Positions 1 through 11,739 are shown, numbered from the stretch's first letter. The stretch is 64,000 nucleotides of DNA from Euborellia annulipes (GCA_023213315.1 JAKCPI010028423.1:18732-82731); one strand, 5' to 3'. A program made the numbers and translations. The notes: generated by a model from the sequence alone, not told the origin.

Positions 1-300
1 TGAAAGTCGAAAAAGTACATCACTAGTAGTAGTATTTTTTGACCGAATTTGTTCAAAAACACCGTCACGTGCCAGGTTGTTAAGTAACTTAAATATAAAA
101 TTTCAATTTTCTTTTCGTTCTTGAGATATTTTGTTCAAAGACACACAGACAGACCATGTTTTCGGACTCAGGGGACCTCAAAACATGTATATTCATCAAA
201 ATCTCGACATCGAATTTTTGACATGAATCAAATACTTTCTCAACATATACAGTATATTAACATAGATATAGCATATATATATATATATATATATAAGAGG
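1..300 (+). mobile_element. R1 element, 3' part, cut by the window edge
   Basis: Segments AAAAGTACATCA, GACCGAATTTGTTCAAAA, GGGGACCTCAAAAC and TCGACATCGAATTTTTGACA lead into the terminal TACTTTCTC and an (AT)n loop at 271-293, in the R1 order. Confidence 0.8.
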
Positions 301-1279
301 AAATGGAAATTACCAAAATATTAATTATATATTTGTAATTTTATTGTATTTTATGTAGGCTATACAAATTTCTTTTGTTTTATCATTTTCAAATTTTTAA
401 AACATATTCATATTTGAGATTACTAGAATTTCTATCCCTTGACAAAAAATTATTTTGAAATGGCTGTTGAATATTTATAGAATTATCTTTGATAATTTTT
501 AAAATTCTTGAACCGATTAAAAAAAAAAAAAATTCATTAATATGCAAATTATTTATTGCCGAGTAGAATGGAATGGAATATCAAATGATTCATTTGATCG
601 TGTATTTAATTTTAATAAATGCATTCAAACAGTACATGCCCTAAAAAATATTTTCAAAAAAAAAAAGTCTTGTTTAGGATATTTCAAAATGAAATTTTAA
701 TCATTTTTTTAGATAGATTTTTTATTGTATATAGAGCATATACCCGATTATTTAGAGCTTTGGGATTCGACTTTGAACCCCAAAATAGTACAAATTTTCA
801 TTTTTTCCACCAGCTCGAGCGACCAAAGTCGGACCTAATAGGAATACAAAATTGTTGTCATATTAATAAATAGTGTATGATCTTAGGATCAAAATCGGAG
901 CTAGATCGACTTACAGTGTTTTATATCGGACTTATTCAGAGACAGAGGGATAAAAGTATGAGGTAAATTTTTACTCGGGTATTTATAAGTTCTCTGCAAA
1001 AGATCAAAAACAACAGAGTTATTTTATTTATTCTTTCATTAAATAAGTTAATGAAAACAAATGGGCGTATTCGCATTTGAAGGCAATCGTAAATTTAATT
1101 TACCCTAATTTTTTTAGGGTGTTATTTATTTTTTTAATATATGCATTCACATCTCATTGTTAAGTTGACAATCTCTATATTTTGTAAAACGCGAACACTT
1201 TTCTTTATATAAGGCTAGTTTTTGTAAATTCCTATTATTTATATAGCAATTATTTTTGATATAGGCCTCTATTTATATG
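301..1279. other. No recognisable feature
   Basis: AT-rich sequence with A and T runs. No repeat family or splice-flanked open frame could be supported. Confidence 0.6.
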
Positions 1280-1281
1280 TA

Positions 1282-1490
1282 CAGTGAGGGACAATATTAA
1301 GTCCCACCCATGCGTTTTCTACTTGTGATTATTTCATTATTTTTATAAAAGAAAATGAAAATCTTTATTGAAAATTTTCTAGGTTTGAACCATGAAAGTT
1401 TCCATTAAAAAATATACAATATTGTTTTAAAAACAATGAAATAATCACAATAGAAAACGCATGGGTGGGACTTAATATTGTCCCTCACTG
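1282..1490. mobile_element. TA-flanked MITE, 209 bp
   Basis: Terminal inverted repeats of about 56 bp begin CAGTGAGGGACAATATTAAG and differ by one indel. TA dinucleotides at 1280-1281 and 1491-1492 fit Tc1/mariner-type target duplication. No transposase. A different terminus, CAGTCAGCGCCACTC, starts immediately at 1493. Confidence 0.92.
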
Positions 1491-1753
1491 TACAGTCAGC
1501 GCCACTCTTAATCAATAATAACCGGTACCATGGGTTTTGAGTATTTTTAAAATAAATTACCTCTTTTATGAGAGGAAAAGCAATTAATGCAAAAGCTAAG
1601 CGTTTTGGTTGTTTCCCTGGCGTCGAGTGTACACAATAATATTGGAAGTAACATAAAAATGTTAAAAGCCTGATTAGAAACAGATAAATAAAGAAAAAAT
1701 GTGAGACAGTAGATGAAAGGAGCAGGCAGTCTAGAAGAATAACTATCTAGGCT

Positions 1754-2043
1754 CTATTGTTACTTTTTTTTTTTTTTTAAACATTCACACTTTTTTCTCA
1801 TTCACACTCACACCCACACACACATTCACACTGTCTTTTCGGCAGCTCAGGCCACTTAGCTTTAGACGATAACCATTATTTATGAATCTATATATATTAG
1901 GGTCCAGGCATTTTTATTTAAGCCATCTGGTATCCAAATGGCTTAAATAAAATCATCGGACTGCCTGGGGTCCGAACCCGCGACGTTTGGTATATGAGGT
2001 TAGCACGCTAACCTCCACACCACCCCGGGGCTATTGTTACTTT
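1754..2043 (-). mobile_element. SINE-A, full length, with target duplication
   Basis: In its own orientation: a tRNA-like head with A box (TGGTGTGGAGG) and B box (GGGTTCGGACCCC), then CATTTGGATACCA-type sequence, TTGCCGAAAAGAC-type tail and a GTGTGAATG...A-rich end. It is flanked by CTATTGTTACTTT at 1754-1766 and 2031-2043, a 13-bp target-site duplication. The head reads as an internal pol III promoter. Confidence 0.92.
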
Positions 2044-2069
2044 CTCTAATCTATACATATATATTATAA

Positions 2070-2230
2070 TATATATAAAGATATGTATATATATAGAGAA
2101 AGTATTGGATTCATGTCAAAAATTCGATGTCGAGATTTTGATGGATATATACATTTTGAGGTCCCCTGAATTAAAAAAGTGGTTTTCCCGACATGGTCTG
2201 TCTGTCCGTGTGTGTGTGTGTGTGTGTGTT
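2070..2230 (-). mobile_element. R1 3'-end fragment
   Basis: Inverted terminal part: GAGAAAGTATTGGATTCATG, TCGATGTCGAGATTTTGATGG, then GTGGTTTTC and a (TG)n run at 2209-2229, where R1 carries a CAGA run. Confidence 0.8.
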
Positions 2231-2239
2231 CTGCCTAAA

Positions 2240-3050
2240 TAAAAAACTGGTGTGAGTGGTCGCACAGCACACAACTTTCTCTTACCTTCGGTAATTGAAA
2301 GTTGTGTTCTGTGCTTGTCACATCAGATTATTTATGTCGACATATATTAAGTTTCCGCCGATATATTAGAATTCAAGATGTAAATTTTTTTTTTTAACAT
2401 TCACACTTTTTTCTCATTCTCACAGTCTTTTCGGCAACTTAGGCCATATAAGACTTGACGATAACCTTTATTTATTAATCTATCTATATTGGGGTCCAGG
2501 CATTTCTATTTAAGCCATTTGGATGTAAAATTTATAAACATGGGAATATATTTATATTTTGTTAACATGGAAACCATTTCTCCTATCTTTCCTATGAAGT
2601 ACAAGAGTAAAGTGTGCTACAAAAGATTTCAAGGGCAAAATGAGAATATAAATTTTAAAGAACATTTAAAAAATAATTAATTTATGAATTTTAATCAAAA
2701 TCTTTGGAGCGAATTTTGAGAAAATCGAAAAAAAAAAACTGAAAAAGGACATCAGTAAAGTACTAGTACTTTTTGACCGATTTTGATCAAAAGCTTATTT
2801 TCACGCCTCAGGGAGGTGCCTAACTTAAATATAAAATTTCAACCTCATATCTCAAATCCTTCTTGCTTTAAATTGAACATACACAGTCAGACAGACACAA
2901 CAACGTGTTGCGAAAACCACTTTTTTGGATTCAGGAGACCCCAAAACGTGTATATCTATCAAAATTTCGAAATCGAACTTTTGACATGAAACAAATACTT
3001 TCTCTTTATATACTGTATATACTGTATATACATATATAGGTAAGAGAAGG
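2240..3050 (+). mobile_element. R1 element, near full length, with nested SINE-A
   Basis: The 5' hairpin (2245-2335; CTGGTGTGAG ... GTCACATCAG around paired CACAACTTTC/GAAAGTTGTG arms) leads to the TTAAGTTTCCGCC block. A SINE-A insertion follows (2383-2519), then the R1 body with AGTACAAGAGTAAAGTG, AAAGTACTAGTACTTTTTG and the terminal hairpin at about 2990-3048. There is no coding capacity. Confidence 0.85.
2383..2519 (-). mobile_element. SINE-A, 5'-truncated, nested in R1
   Basis: Tail-half copy flanked by GATGTAAA (2376-2383 and about 2521-2528). The tRNA head is missing, consistent with truncation during target-primed reverse transcription. Confidence 0.85.
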
Positions 3051-3696
3051 TAAAAATAAATAAATAAATATTTTTAAAAATCATTATATCCTTTTTGAGT
3101 CTCTTATCCTTGTTTGAACAAGATCCGCAAAACATTTTTTTTTTTTTTTAATAATATACGCATTTTAAGACGAAAGATACACAAAAAAAGTCGGTCGGGG
3201 AATAAAAAAAAAGGAACAAGAAAAAAATCTGTTGAAAAGAAGATTAAAGTAATCGGGAGAGGGGGATTCAAAGCTACAATCGTATTTTTTTTTTTTTTTT
3301 TTTTTAGAAAAGCAGTGTTTCTTAAGCGCTCCCTCTCTTTTTGAAGACATAAATTATTTTAAAAAATGTTTGTTTTTTTTGTTGATAAGAATTTAGTGAC
3401 ACCATCTATCAAGATCATTTCGAAAGGAGTATTTAGGAAATCTATTAAGACTTCGTCTTTTGCGATTTTTTATTAAAAAAAAAAAAGATAGGCAAACAAC
3501 TAAAAACTTTTAACGAGAAGACGTCTTTAAGATCGGACCGTCACTTGGAATATCAGGATACAAAGAGATGTTTAGCCATTATAACTTTGTGATTAATAAC
3601 ATGAATGATATAAATCTAACCACCTATATTTAGTGAAGTCAGAAAGAAAACGAAGATTTTTCGAATGAACATTTTTTACATTTTTTATTTAAAGTA

Positions 3697-3912
3697 GGGG
3701 AGAGGGGGGGACATTGGGACTCGAGGCACATTGGGACATTTGAATTTTAGCTCTACTAAATGTGCCCATTTTATTATAGAAAATGTTTTCTTAATAAAAT
3801 GGGTACTTAATGCACCCTAACGGTCAAAGAGTACAACTCAAACTTTATATTTAGTAGAGCTAAAATTCGAATGTCCAAAGGTGCCTCGTGTCCCAATGTC
3901 CCCTCTCTCCCC
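3697..3912. mobile_element. TA-flanked MITE, 216 bp
   Basis: Inverted termini starting GGGGAGAGG-GGGGACATTGGGAC extend about 65 bp to TTTTAGCTCTACTAAAT. They are flanked by TA at 3695-3696 and 3913-3914. Non-coding. Confidence 0.9.
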
Positions 3913-4060
3913 TATTTATTAAATTACTAATTATATAAACGAAATAATTAATTAAAAGCATTTTAAGAAAAAGTTAATTCTTAGTTAAATTCGTGAATGT
4001 TTACTTTTCTAGATGATTTTAGGATGTACGAAAATAATATCAAAAAATATTTATTTTCGG

Positions 4061-4327
4061 GAATTTATTGGTGATCTGGCGACGGATTTGCAACCTGTGT
4101 AAAAATGATCGAGAGATCCACATGTGCGGGCTTTTTTACTCGGGAAAAAATACAGTTTTGGTTCATCAACCTGCTATCTTTAAATGTTGATGATGGTTCG
4201 TTAATGAACCAAAACTGTATATTTTGCAAGGGAGTTTTGGTTCATCAGGCTGCTATGTTTAAATATTGATAATGGTTCACTGATAAACCAAAGCTTTGCA
4301 AATCAGTCGCCAGATCTCAATAAATTT
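4061..4327. mobile_element. Foldback element with two internal hairpins
   Basis: Outer inverted termini of about 33 bp (ATTTATTGGTGATCTGGCG; inner edge GGATTTGCAA). Inside, a 65-bp hairpin-forming block containing TTTTGGTTCATCA occurs twice in tandem (4153-4221 and 4233-4295). Confidence 0.85.
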
Positions 4328-4399
4328 CTGATTGACTTTCTTCTTTTCAGTAGTAGTTTACTTTAAATTTATTACTTTCTTTTAGCTATATTTATATGT

Positions 4400-4800
4400 A
4401 AAATATGTTTATATATATGCTTATAGAGACAGAGAGAGATAAAGAAAGTATTGGATTCATATAAATAATTAGATGTCGAGATTTTGATGGAAATACACGT
4501 TTTGAGGTCCCATGAGTTCAACGATTTTGATTAAAATTCATACATTAATTATTTTTTTAGATGCTCTTTAAAATTGATATTCTTATTTTGCCGTCTAAAG
4601 TGTTTGAAGCACACTTTACTCTTGTACTTCATATGAAATTAAGGGAAATGGCTGCTATGATAAAATATAGGCCTATATATTTTTCTATGTTTATAAATTT
4701 TATATCTTGAATTCAAATGTATCGTACTGTCGAAAACTAAATATATGTCCATACAAAAAATCTGTTCTGACAAGGATAGTGTGCGGCCAGTCAATAATAT
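4400..4800 (-). mobile_element. R1 element with internal deletion
   Basis: The inverted 3' end (AAAGTATTGGATTCAT, TCGAGATTTTGATGG) jumps at about 4518 from the GAGGTCCC block to TTCAACGATTTTGATTAAAA, omitting the CTAGTACTTT section. It then runs to the CTAAATATATG and AAAAAATCTG 5' end, whose hairpin is partly lost. Confidence 0.8.
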
Positions 4801-5134
4801 AAAATTTAAAAAAGATCAGAGACCTTGGGAAGAGCGGAGGCAAATACCCCTACTCTCCTCACTCAAATGACACCTCTGATAAGACTGAGGAAATATAAAG
4901 CCTGGGAGTTGCTAGTAAATTAATGTAAAAGCAAGGATCGATTGCTAACCCCATCGAGGCGTTTATGGATTTAAATATGATGTCTAAATGATAAAAAAAA
5001 TTTTAATTTACTGTTGTAATTAAAATTGGATTAAGAAATATATCCCCTTCCCAGGGCAGTAGAGTAGAGGGATGACTTATAGAAAGAAAAAGTTCGCTTC
5101 CCATTCTGATCAATAAAATAATTATTATTATTTG

Positions 5135-5667
5135 AAATTCCTATCGGGATTCCCGTTTATTTGCCCCAGGTGCTTAAATGTTCGAAAACACACACCTCAA
5201 ACCCAGCCTCTGGTCGTAGCCATCTACCGGCACCTCGGGAAGTTACATTATTTTCTATCTCTAATTCCTCTTCCTGCTTTCTTCTCTAGCTAGTGAACTA
5301 ATCCTTATTTCTGGTTCCACCCGGATCCTTTTATCCAACCTCTTCTATGCTAAGGAGGATGTCCTAGTTTGAAGGGGGACTCCCTCAGCACCGGCGAGTA
5401 GCCTACTCCTTTCGAAGAATGCATTATTGAGAGGGGATCTTCTTTATGTCCCTTTCACAGGACGGGATTGTAACAGCAACTCCCTCTCCTCGTAGAGTTG
5501 CCTGGGGGCAGATCCTATATTCCAATTCAGGGCTTGCTTGAGGATTTGTTTACATTAAATAAATATTTTTATTTAATGAAAAAATCTCTCACGCCCAGGA
5601 TTTGAACACGGATCTTCTTTGTAAAAGGCCGTCACCCTAGCCCGCCCCACCAGCGAGCCCCCAATAA
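5135..5667 (-). mobile_element. R2 repeat, about 530 bp, tRNA-like head
   Basis: In its own orientation it starts GGGGCTCGCTGGTGGGGCG and carries the B-box-like GTGTTCAAATCCTGG. It then has a long body with GCCCTGAATTGGAAT, AGGGACATAAAGAAG and GTAGGCTACTCGCC. A second copy spans 17941-18630. It is markedly GC-richer than its flanks and has no long open frame. Confidence 0.8.
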
Positions 5668-6797
5668 AATAATTGAATAGATTCACGTTAATGTCTATAT
5701 TGTATTTAGGTGCCGTAAAATATATAATACAAATAATTGTAATTAAAAACAAATGTAAAATTAAAAATTTTTATGTTTGATTGAATATTAACAGAAGAAA
5801 TTTAATTTTTAAGTAATATCAGAAATAATAATATAGCTCGGTTAGAACACTCAAGAGTAAAGTTGAATAAATGAATGTAAGGAAGTTAGTAGAATCTATG
5901 AAATATTGAGTGAGTTTTTATCATTATCTCAGGGGCCCTTAATTTGCCCTTGACACTCAAACAAGAATCGAAGACAAGTTGCTTGGGAGGGCCGAAAGGG
6001 CTCAAGCAGCACCAGCAGACACTTGTTGAAAAGGGGGAGAGAAATCCTCTCTCTCTCTTTCACTCTCTCTTGTTTATTGATTATAATTTATTTCTCCCTT
6101 CATCATTCCCATTCCATTTTTTTTTCTTTTCTCTTCATTTTCCTGCGGCTCATTTTATTTCATTTTTGCATTTTATCGACAAATCAAAGAAATATCTTCT
6201 CCTTCATTACTTATTGAATGTTTAATGTTTTTTTTTTTTTTTTTTTTTTATTGATATTTTAAGGATCTCTGATCAGTGAACGAATGCCATCATTATAGTG
6301 GGCAGATGTGTTTTCTAGTGGGCAGAATTAAACCTAATCATTTTAGTTCCCTTCCTTGGAATCTTAAATGAACTAATGTATCTAATATTTTCATCGTATT
6401 AATGAGAAGAGATATATTAGGTAGTGGCCTATACTAGAACTACAGAAACGAGAAGGTACTTTACTTTCTTTTACCTATTTATGTTGTACAGTTTATCTAG
6501 TTCTGTCTATAGGCCTATGTATTGAAAATAAAGTAAAATGAAAATGAGTGACTAAGTTGAAATTTTATATTTAAGTTAGGTACCACCCGAGGTGTGAAAA
6601 TAAATTTTTAATAAAATCGGCCAAAATGTACTTCTACTTTACAAAAGTACTTTTTCAATTTTTATACGATTTTCTCAAAATGGCTCTAAGGGTTTTGATT
6701 AAAATTCAAAAATCAATTATTTTTTAGATCCTCTTTAAAATGTATATTCTCATTTAACCCTCAACATTGTTTGAAGAACACTTTACTCTTGTACGTA

Positions 6798-6929
6798 CAG
6801 TGGACGCCACAAGTGCCTGATCTGCTCCAGTGGACTTTGAGCTTAGTCAACCAAAATAAAATAAGCATTTTGGTTGCCTTAGATCAACGATCCACCTTCG
6901 AGCGTATCAAGCACTTGTGGCACTCACTG
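6798..6929. mobile_element. TA-flanked MITE inside R1, 132 bp
   Basis: CAGTGGACGCCACAAGTGCC and the inverse of GCACTTGTGGCACTCACTG form 24-bp termini flanked by TA (6796-6797 and 6930-6931). The insertion interrupts the R1 CTTGTACTTCAT block. Confidence 0.88.
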
Positions 6930-7020
6930 TACTTCATATTAAAGATAGGAGAAATAGCTTCCATCGTATCAAAATATAAATATTTATTTTTCTATGTTCA
7001 TAAATTTACATCTTGAATTC

Positions 7021-7440
7021 TTGTTTCACATTTAGCCAGGTTCAACATGATCCAATACCCAAACTGCTCATGCAACAACATACCGCCTTTCCACCAAATA
7101 GCACAGTGCCTAAAATACCCAACGCCCACTTTATTGCCTGGACATAACACCTCACTTCCGTGATCTCATTACATTCCTACAATTCTTTGAAAAGCCGGAA
7201 TTGCAAACTTTCCAAGAACTTTTCAAATTCATATCATCCTCTCAAATCAATTAGGACTAATGAAAAAAAAATATTGTGAAATACCTGATATTATTTTTTT
7301 TTCTAAAATGTTATTTATTTAAATTAATCTATTTTTAGGTATATAACATTATTTGTAATTACTACTATTTTTTGTAATCTTTTTTTATGTAAAAAAAAAA
7401 TGTGCAGGGTATAATGGCATCTGACTTGTGGCCGAATAAA
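7021..7440 (+). mobile_element. Poly-A retroposon insertion in R1, possible LINE 3' end
   Basis: Bounded by ATCTTGAATTC and ATCTTGATTTC, an 11-bp duplication with one mismatch. It ends GTGGCCGAATAAATGAAAA and an A-run. It is less AT-rich than its flanks. A stop-terminated stretch reads RPLYCLDITPHFRDLITFL, then QFFEKPELQTFQELFKF, in one frame, with a different frame open just upstream. This suggests a frameshifted reverse-transcriptase C-terminus or other retrocopy, but I cannot place the family. Confidence 0.7.
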
Positions 7441-7908
7441 TGAAAAAAAAATCTTGATTTCTAATATATTGGCGAGAAACTAAATATATGTTGTCACAAT
7501 AAATCTGGAGACAAGCACAGAACCCATACTTTCAATTACCGAAGGCAAGAGAAATTTGTGTGCTGGACGACTATCACACCAGATTTTTGTCTTTGATTAT
7601 AATCAGGGGTGAAATTTTACTAATATATACCTGATATGCAACAATAAGCATGGGTGTGCTATATTTATTCGTAAAATTGTATTGTACTCGTAAAATCAAA
7701 ACTTGCAAGAATTTAATTTCAAAATGCATTTTCGTATTCACTTAATGGAGATCAGGAGCGGATTTAGGCATTTGACGCCCCTAGGAAGTGGGCTCTTGCC
7801 ACTCTCCTTCAACTACCCTAACAGGCTGGACATCTACAGTTACCTATACCATTTTCAACAAATACTTTTGCATTTAGATATTCTAACAAGTAAATCTATG
7901 GCGAATTA

Positions 7909-8062
7909 AGAAAGAAATAGCAGCTAAATTTCATTTGGAAAATTAAGACCTCTATGCTGACGTTTCGGTCTTTGCCAAGACCATCTTCAGAGCATGCCCA
8001 AGACCGAAACGTCAGCATAGAGGTCTTAATAAATGAAATATTCATAGCTGCTATTTCTTTCT
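7909..8062. repeat. Palindromic foldback with hammerhead-like core
   Basis: Two arms of about 62 bp (7909-7970 and 8000-8062) are inverted copies. They run from AGAAAGAAATAGCAGCT at the outer edge to GACGTTTCGGTCTT at the inner edge, with a 5-10 bp indel between arms. The centre holds a single CTTCAG, so only the minus strand carries the complete hammerhead-like core. Confidence 0.85.
7954..7995 (-). ncRNA. Hammerhead-like RNA motif, copy 1
   Basis: The minus strand reads ATGCT, CTGAAGA, T, then GGTCTT-GGCA-AAGACC, then GAAA, CGTC, AGCAT. CTGANGA and GAAA match the hammerhead core, CGTC supplies U16.1 and cleavage-site C17, ATGCT/AGCAT gives a 5-bp stem I, and GGTCTT/AAGACC gives a 6-bp stem II. 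Helix III would be only the self-complementary ACGT, as in short-helix-III hammerheads that act as dimers. One extra T between CTGAAGA and stem II departs from the consensus. Confidence 0.55.
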
Positions 8063-9064
8063 TTATACGCTAACGACTATCCAGCTATAAAATCCACATC
8101 TTGTAACTAAGTCTATGGTTTGTATTAAATTTATTTGTACATGAATAACTAGTTCTTTCACAAATTTCCACCCCTAAAATTTGCCGCCCCTAGTCCGCCT
8201 CTTCGGAAATACGCCCCTGAAAGGAATATAGGCATAAAGACCTTAATGATGATTTGCTATTGGTATTAAAATAAATAATAAAAAAATATGTCAATGTTGC
8301 CTGTTTATTTAGATGAGATTTTTTTTAATAATAAAAACGTAGATATATGTTTTGGTATATTTTAATGATTAGTAGATTTTTTTATAAAACAGCTTAATTA
8401 AAGTAGGGCGTGGATGATAATAGCCTATCTCTTGATGAGTTGGTTCAATTCCAAAAACAAAGACACGTGATTGTGTCCAATTTTCCTACCTAACAAATAA
8501 TTCCGCCTGGGGAAATTTAATTTAATTCTTATTATAATATAGATATTGCAATTAAATTTAGCGCCCCCTCAAATGTTGATTACATTCGCCAGTTGTTCAA
8601 TAACCAGATTTCGAGGCAATCAGCATCCCGAGGGCTTGCTGGTTGCACAATCACTCCGCCATTAAACTTTGATTATAACTATGAATGAATGAACATTAAA
8701 ATTCACATTTATTTCTTTGTTTATTATTATAAATTTAAAAAAAATAATAATAAAAACTATTATTCATTTGATAACATAATGGACATTTACTCTGAACGCC
8801 TTCAATTTGACAGGTAGGCAGCCAAACATACTCTTGATAGATTCTGGTTAAATAAAGTGATAAATAACTAATATTACTCTTTGTGCTTCGATCCTTTTCA
8901 AGAATAAAGAGATATTACTACAAAGCATGTTTTATAACAAGTACTACTTCAAGTTAAGGGCCCTTATCTAGCGAAAAGATGCCAATAAAGAATATTAATT
9001 TTTCTGCTTTAGATGTTCTTATAGATTGGGCTTAAATATAAAGTGAAGGGTTTTATTTCATTAA

Positions 9065-9115
9065 ATTATTTTCCTTTTGACGTTTCGGTCCTTGAACAGG
9101 CCGCCTTAAATGGTG
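9065..9115 (-). repeat. Decayed hammerhead-like copy
   Basis: GACGTTTCGGTCC followed by GGCCGCCTTAAATGGTG resembles the GAAACGTC half with a mutated CTGANGA. A similar remnant (GAACGTTTCGGCAATGG) lies at 9870-9895. Confidence 0.4.
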
Positions 9116-9909
9116 ATATATAATTACAGATACGAAGAGAAGAGCTCAAACCTTTGCCTTTTTTACTTTAGCTCGCTTTTAAAATATAAAATGAATTTCG
9201 TATACATTTATTAATCAAAATTTTTTTTGTATTTAATTTTCCTAGACTTTTTTAAATATTATATAAGAAACTAGATGTAATACTTATCATTAAAAGAGAA
9301 AGTTTTATTTACAAAAATTTTTTCTTTTGCCCCTTCTATGGTCAAATTTCCATCCTCTCAAGGAGTCAACATTAAAGTAATGAAGGCTAATACATAGGTT
9401 GTAATAAGATAATGGATGAAAAAGCCTTGATGATGGGTTATCTAAATCCCCGAATAAAAAAATTATAAGTCAGAAAAAGTTTTGTTTTTTTTCTCTTAAA
9501 TTCCTAACTTTATCTGCAACCTTCCTGCACATTTTTTTTTTTATAATGGATCTACTGATTAGAAGGAGGATGTCCTGGTCAAATTCCTTTTCCCTTTACC
9601 CTCTCTATTAATCCGATACTGATTACTACCCTACTGGTATGAGGGTTGTAATTTTAACTTCAGTCTTTAATTAGAAATTTAACCTCAGGAGGGTTAACGG
9701 ACTCACTAGAAAACTTTAATTTCAAAATAAAGAATTTGTTTGACGACACCCCAAGTAAAATAAATAAAGATGGATCAAAATATTAATTATATAGCAGATT
9801 ATAAAGTGAACCTGTTTAAAAAATGGAATTCAACCAAGTAATCAATCTTTTTTTAAAAATTTTCAATCTGGAACGTTTCGGCAATGGTTAACTGCCTTTT
9901 TACCTATAT

Positions 9910-10285
9910 GTAATATGGATATATATATGAGAGAAAGTATTGGATTCATGTCGAGATTTTGATGGAAATTTACGTTTTGAGTCAAAAAAATTGGGTTTCC
10001 CAAAAATGGTCTGTTTATTTGTGAACAAAATATTTCAAGAACGAAAATTTGATATTCAAGTTAGTCATCTTCCTGGCATGTTAGACGAATCCTTTGAAAA
10101 AAATCGGCTAAAAAATAGTAGTATTTTACTAATGTAGTTTTTCAGTTTTTTTGACTTTCTTAAAATTCCCTCTAACCAACGATTTTGATTAAAATTCATA
10201 AATCAATTATTTTTTAGTTGCTCATTAAAATGCCTGTTCTCATGTTCTCAATGCTGTGCTAGTCACACCAGACTTTTTGAATTTA
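9910..10285 (-). mobile_element. R1 element, diverged, 5' hairpin mostly lost
   Basis: GAGAAAGTATTGGATTCATG begins the copy. AACGATTTTGATTAAAATTC follows, and it ends at AGTCACACCAGACTTTTT. The section between has accumulated many substitutions. A separate R1 terminal hairpin lies at 10333-10376. Confidence 0.7.
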
Positions 10286-10376
10286 AAAACAAAAATTAAT
10301 TGGTATATAGGCGGCTTATTTATAATAAAATCAATACTTTTCTCTCTTATATATTAACATATATATAGAGGAGAGA

Positions 10377-11739
10377 AATAATATTATTTAAGATGCTATA
10401 CTTAATACCAAAACACTTGAACTTTTCATCTTGGATCAAGAATTATAATTAGGAAATTAAAAATTATTTATCCTATGCCCTTTTTAAGAAGGATTCAAAA
10501 AAAAACTTTTAAGCACAAGAAATCCCGAGACGCAACTCGCATCTATTTATTTGCAACCATGCAATTTTCCTTAATTTCTTTTCTTTTATCTTTTTCATCT
10601 TTCGTCTTATTTTATTAATTTCTATCTAGTTAACTAATCTTACATCTAATTCAATCCAGTTAACTTAAGAAGTCTTAATTAAGACAGTAAAGTCCTCTCC
10701 TTTTGAAGAGCTAATTTTTTATGCAATTTCATTTTTTTTTTTTTTTTTTTTTTAAATAAAATTATCTTTCTCTTTGTATCATTTATCCATTATTTATTCC
10801 TACTCCGCATTTGCTCTCGTTTATTCCAAATTCACATTAATCCCCCACCACCAGTTTTCCTTTTCCCATTAAGTTACCGCATTTTGTTCAAAAAGGCCCG
10901 AAAGCCACCTGTCTCACATATTATGGGCTTTAAAAAAAAAAGTAAAAGTATAAAGACAAGTTGTAAAGAATTAATTACAATTTATTTATGAATTTTTTTT
11001 TTTTCTAAGAAAGAAAGCGAGAGACCAACACATAAAGTTGCTCCTCTGAGAAGATTCGTAGCATCCATCAGAAACTTCTCCGGACTAAGTTAGGGACGTA
11101 CGCCCTAATATGCCTAATAAATTGAGTCTGAAAATCTCGGAGCCTGTGAGTGGTGCGAGGGGGATATTTTTCAGGTCAGGCTATAAAACAAGTTTCGCCA
11201 TAACCGTTTTGGAAGATCGATCCGGACTGTTGGAGAGAGAGAAAGAAGTTAAAATGTAAACGTGAATAATTAATTTAGATATTTTAATTTGCAGTCACTC
11301 GAGCAGAGATTGCTAAACTTTTTGACATTATACAAGCAACACGCAAACTATGCCCCAAGTCTCCTCTCACTCTTTCCCCTCCCTACATGTTTAATCTAAT
11401 TTTGACATCGACATGGACGTTTAGTCTGCGACGAGCAAGGGGAGGGAAAAAAAAGAGAAGAAAAAAATGTTAATCAGAAAGATGAGAGCTTGTTTTCTCT
11501 CTCTTCTCGCGATTCTTTAGCGAATTGCCTTGGGACCTCCTAGAGAGCATATAAAATTTGCATATAAATTAATTGGGGAAATTGATTAAATATTCATCGT
11601 GAAAAAAGTGTAAAAAACTTTTTTAACATATCCGTATGTAATGTAATAAAATAAAGATTTGTAAATATTTGATTTTCATTTTTTTAAACCAACCTAGAAG
11701 ATAGTAGGGTTAACGTTATTTTGATCAGTCAGTGGTTCA
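10377..11739. other. Non-repetitive DNA, possible conserved non-coding blocks
   Basis: No family repeat is recognised. 10820-11240 and 11270-11580 are moderately GC-rich for this window, low in homopolymers and contain TTTGCATATAAATTAATTGG. That would fit intronic regulatory DNA, but there is no direct evidence of function. Confidence 0.3.

Larger units (their letters stand above)
6545..7605 (-). mobile_element. R1 element interrupted by two insertions
   Basis: R1 body from TTAAGTTAGGTACCACC to ACATCTTGAATTC. It is interrupted by a MITE (6798-6929) and a poly-A retroposon (7021-7440). The 5' end resumes at TCTAATATATTGGCG and the hairpin (7495-7590, ending CACACCAGATTTTT) is intact. Confidence 0.85.
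7753..8219. mobile_element. Possible hAT-like non-autonomous element
   Basis: The left end reads CAGGAGCGGATTTAGG and the inverted right end reads CAGGGGCGTATTTCCG. Both are followed inward by a GCCCCTAG-type block. This resembles hAT-type CAGGGGCG termini. The flanking 8-mers (AATGGAGA-like and AAAGGAAT) match only partly, so the target duplication is not proven. The hammerhead-like foldback at 7909-8062 lies inside it. Confidence 0.4.

Noticed and set aside
3114..3350. Lys- or Phe-rich open frames on both strands.
   Set aside because: They are translations of A and T runs without splice or start context.
9545..9720. Possible third R2 copy (AAGGAGGATGTCCTGG).
   Set aside because: Only about 14 bp match R2 well, which is too little in this repetitive window.
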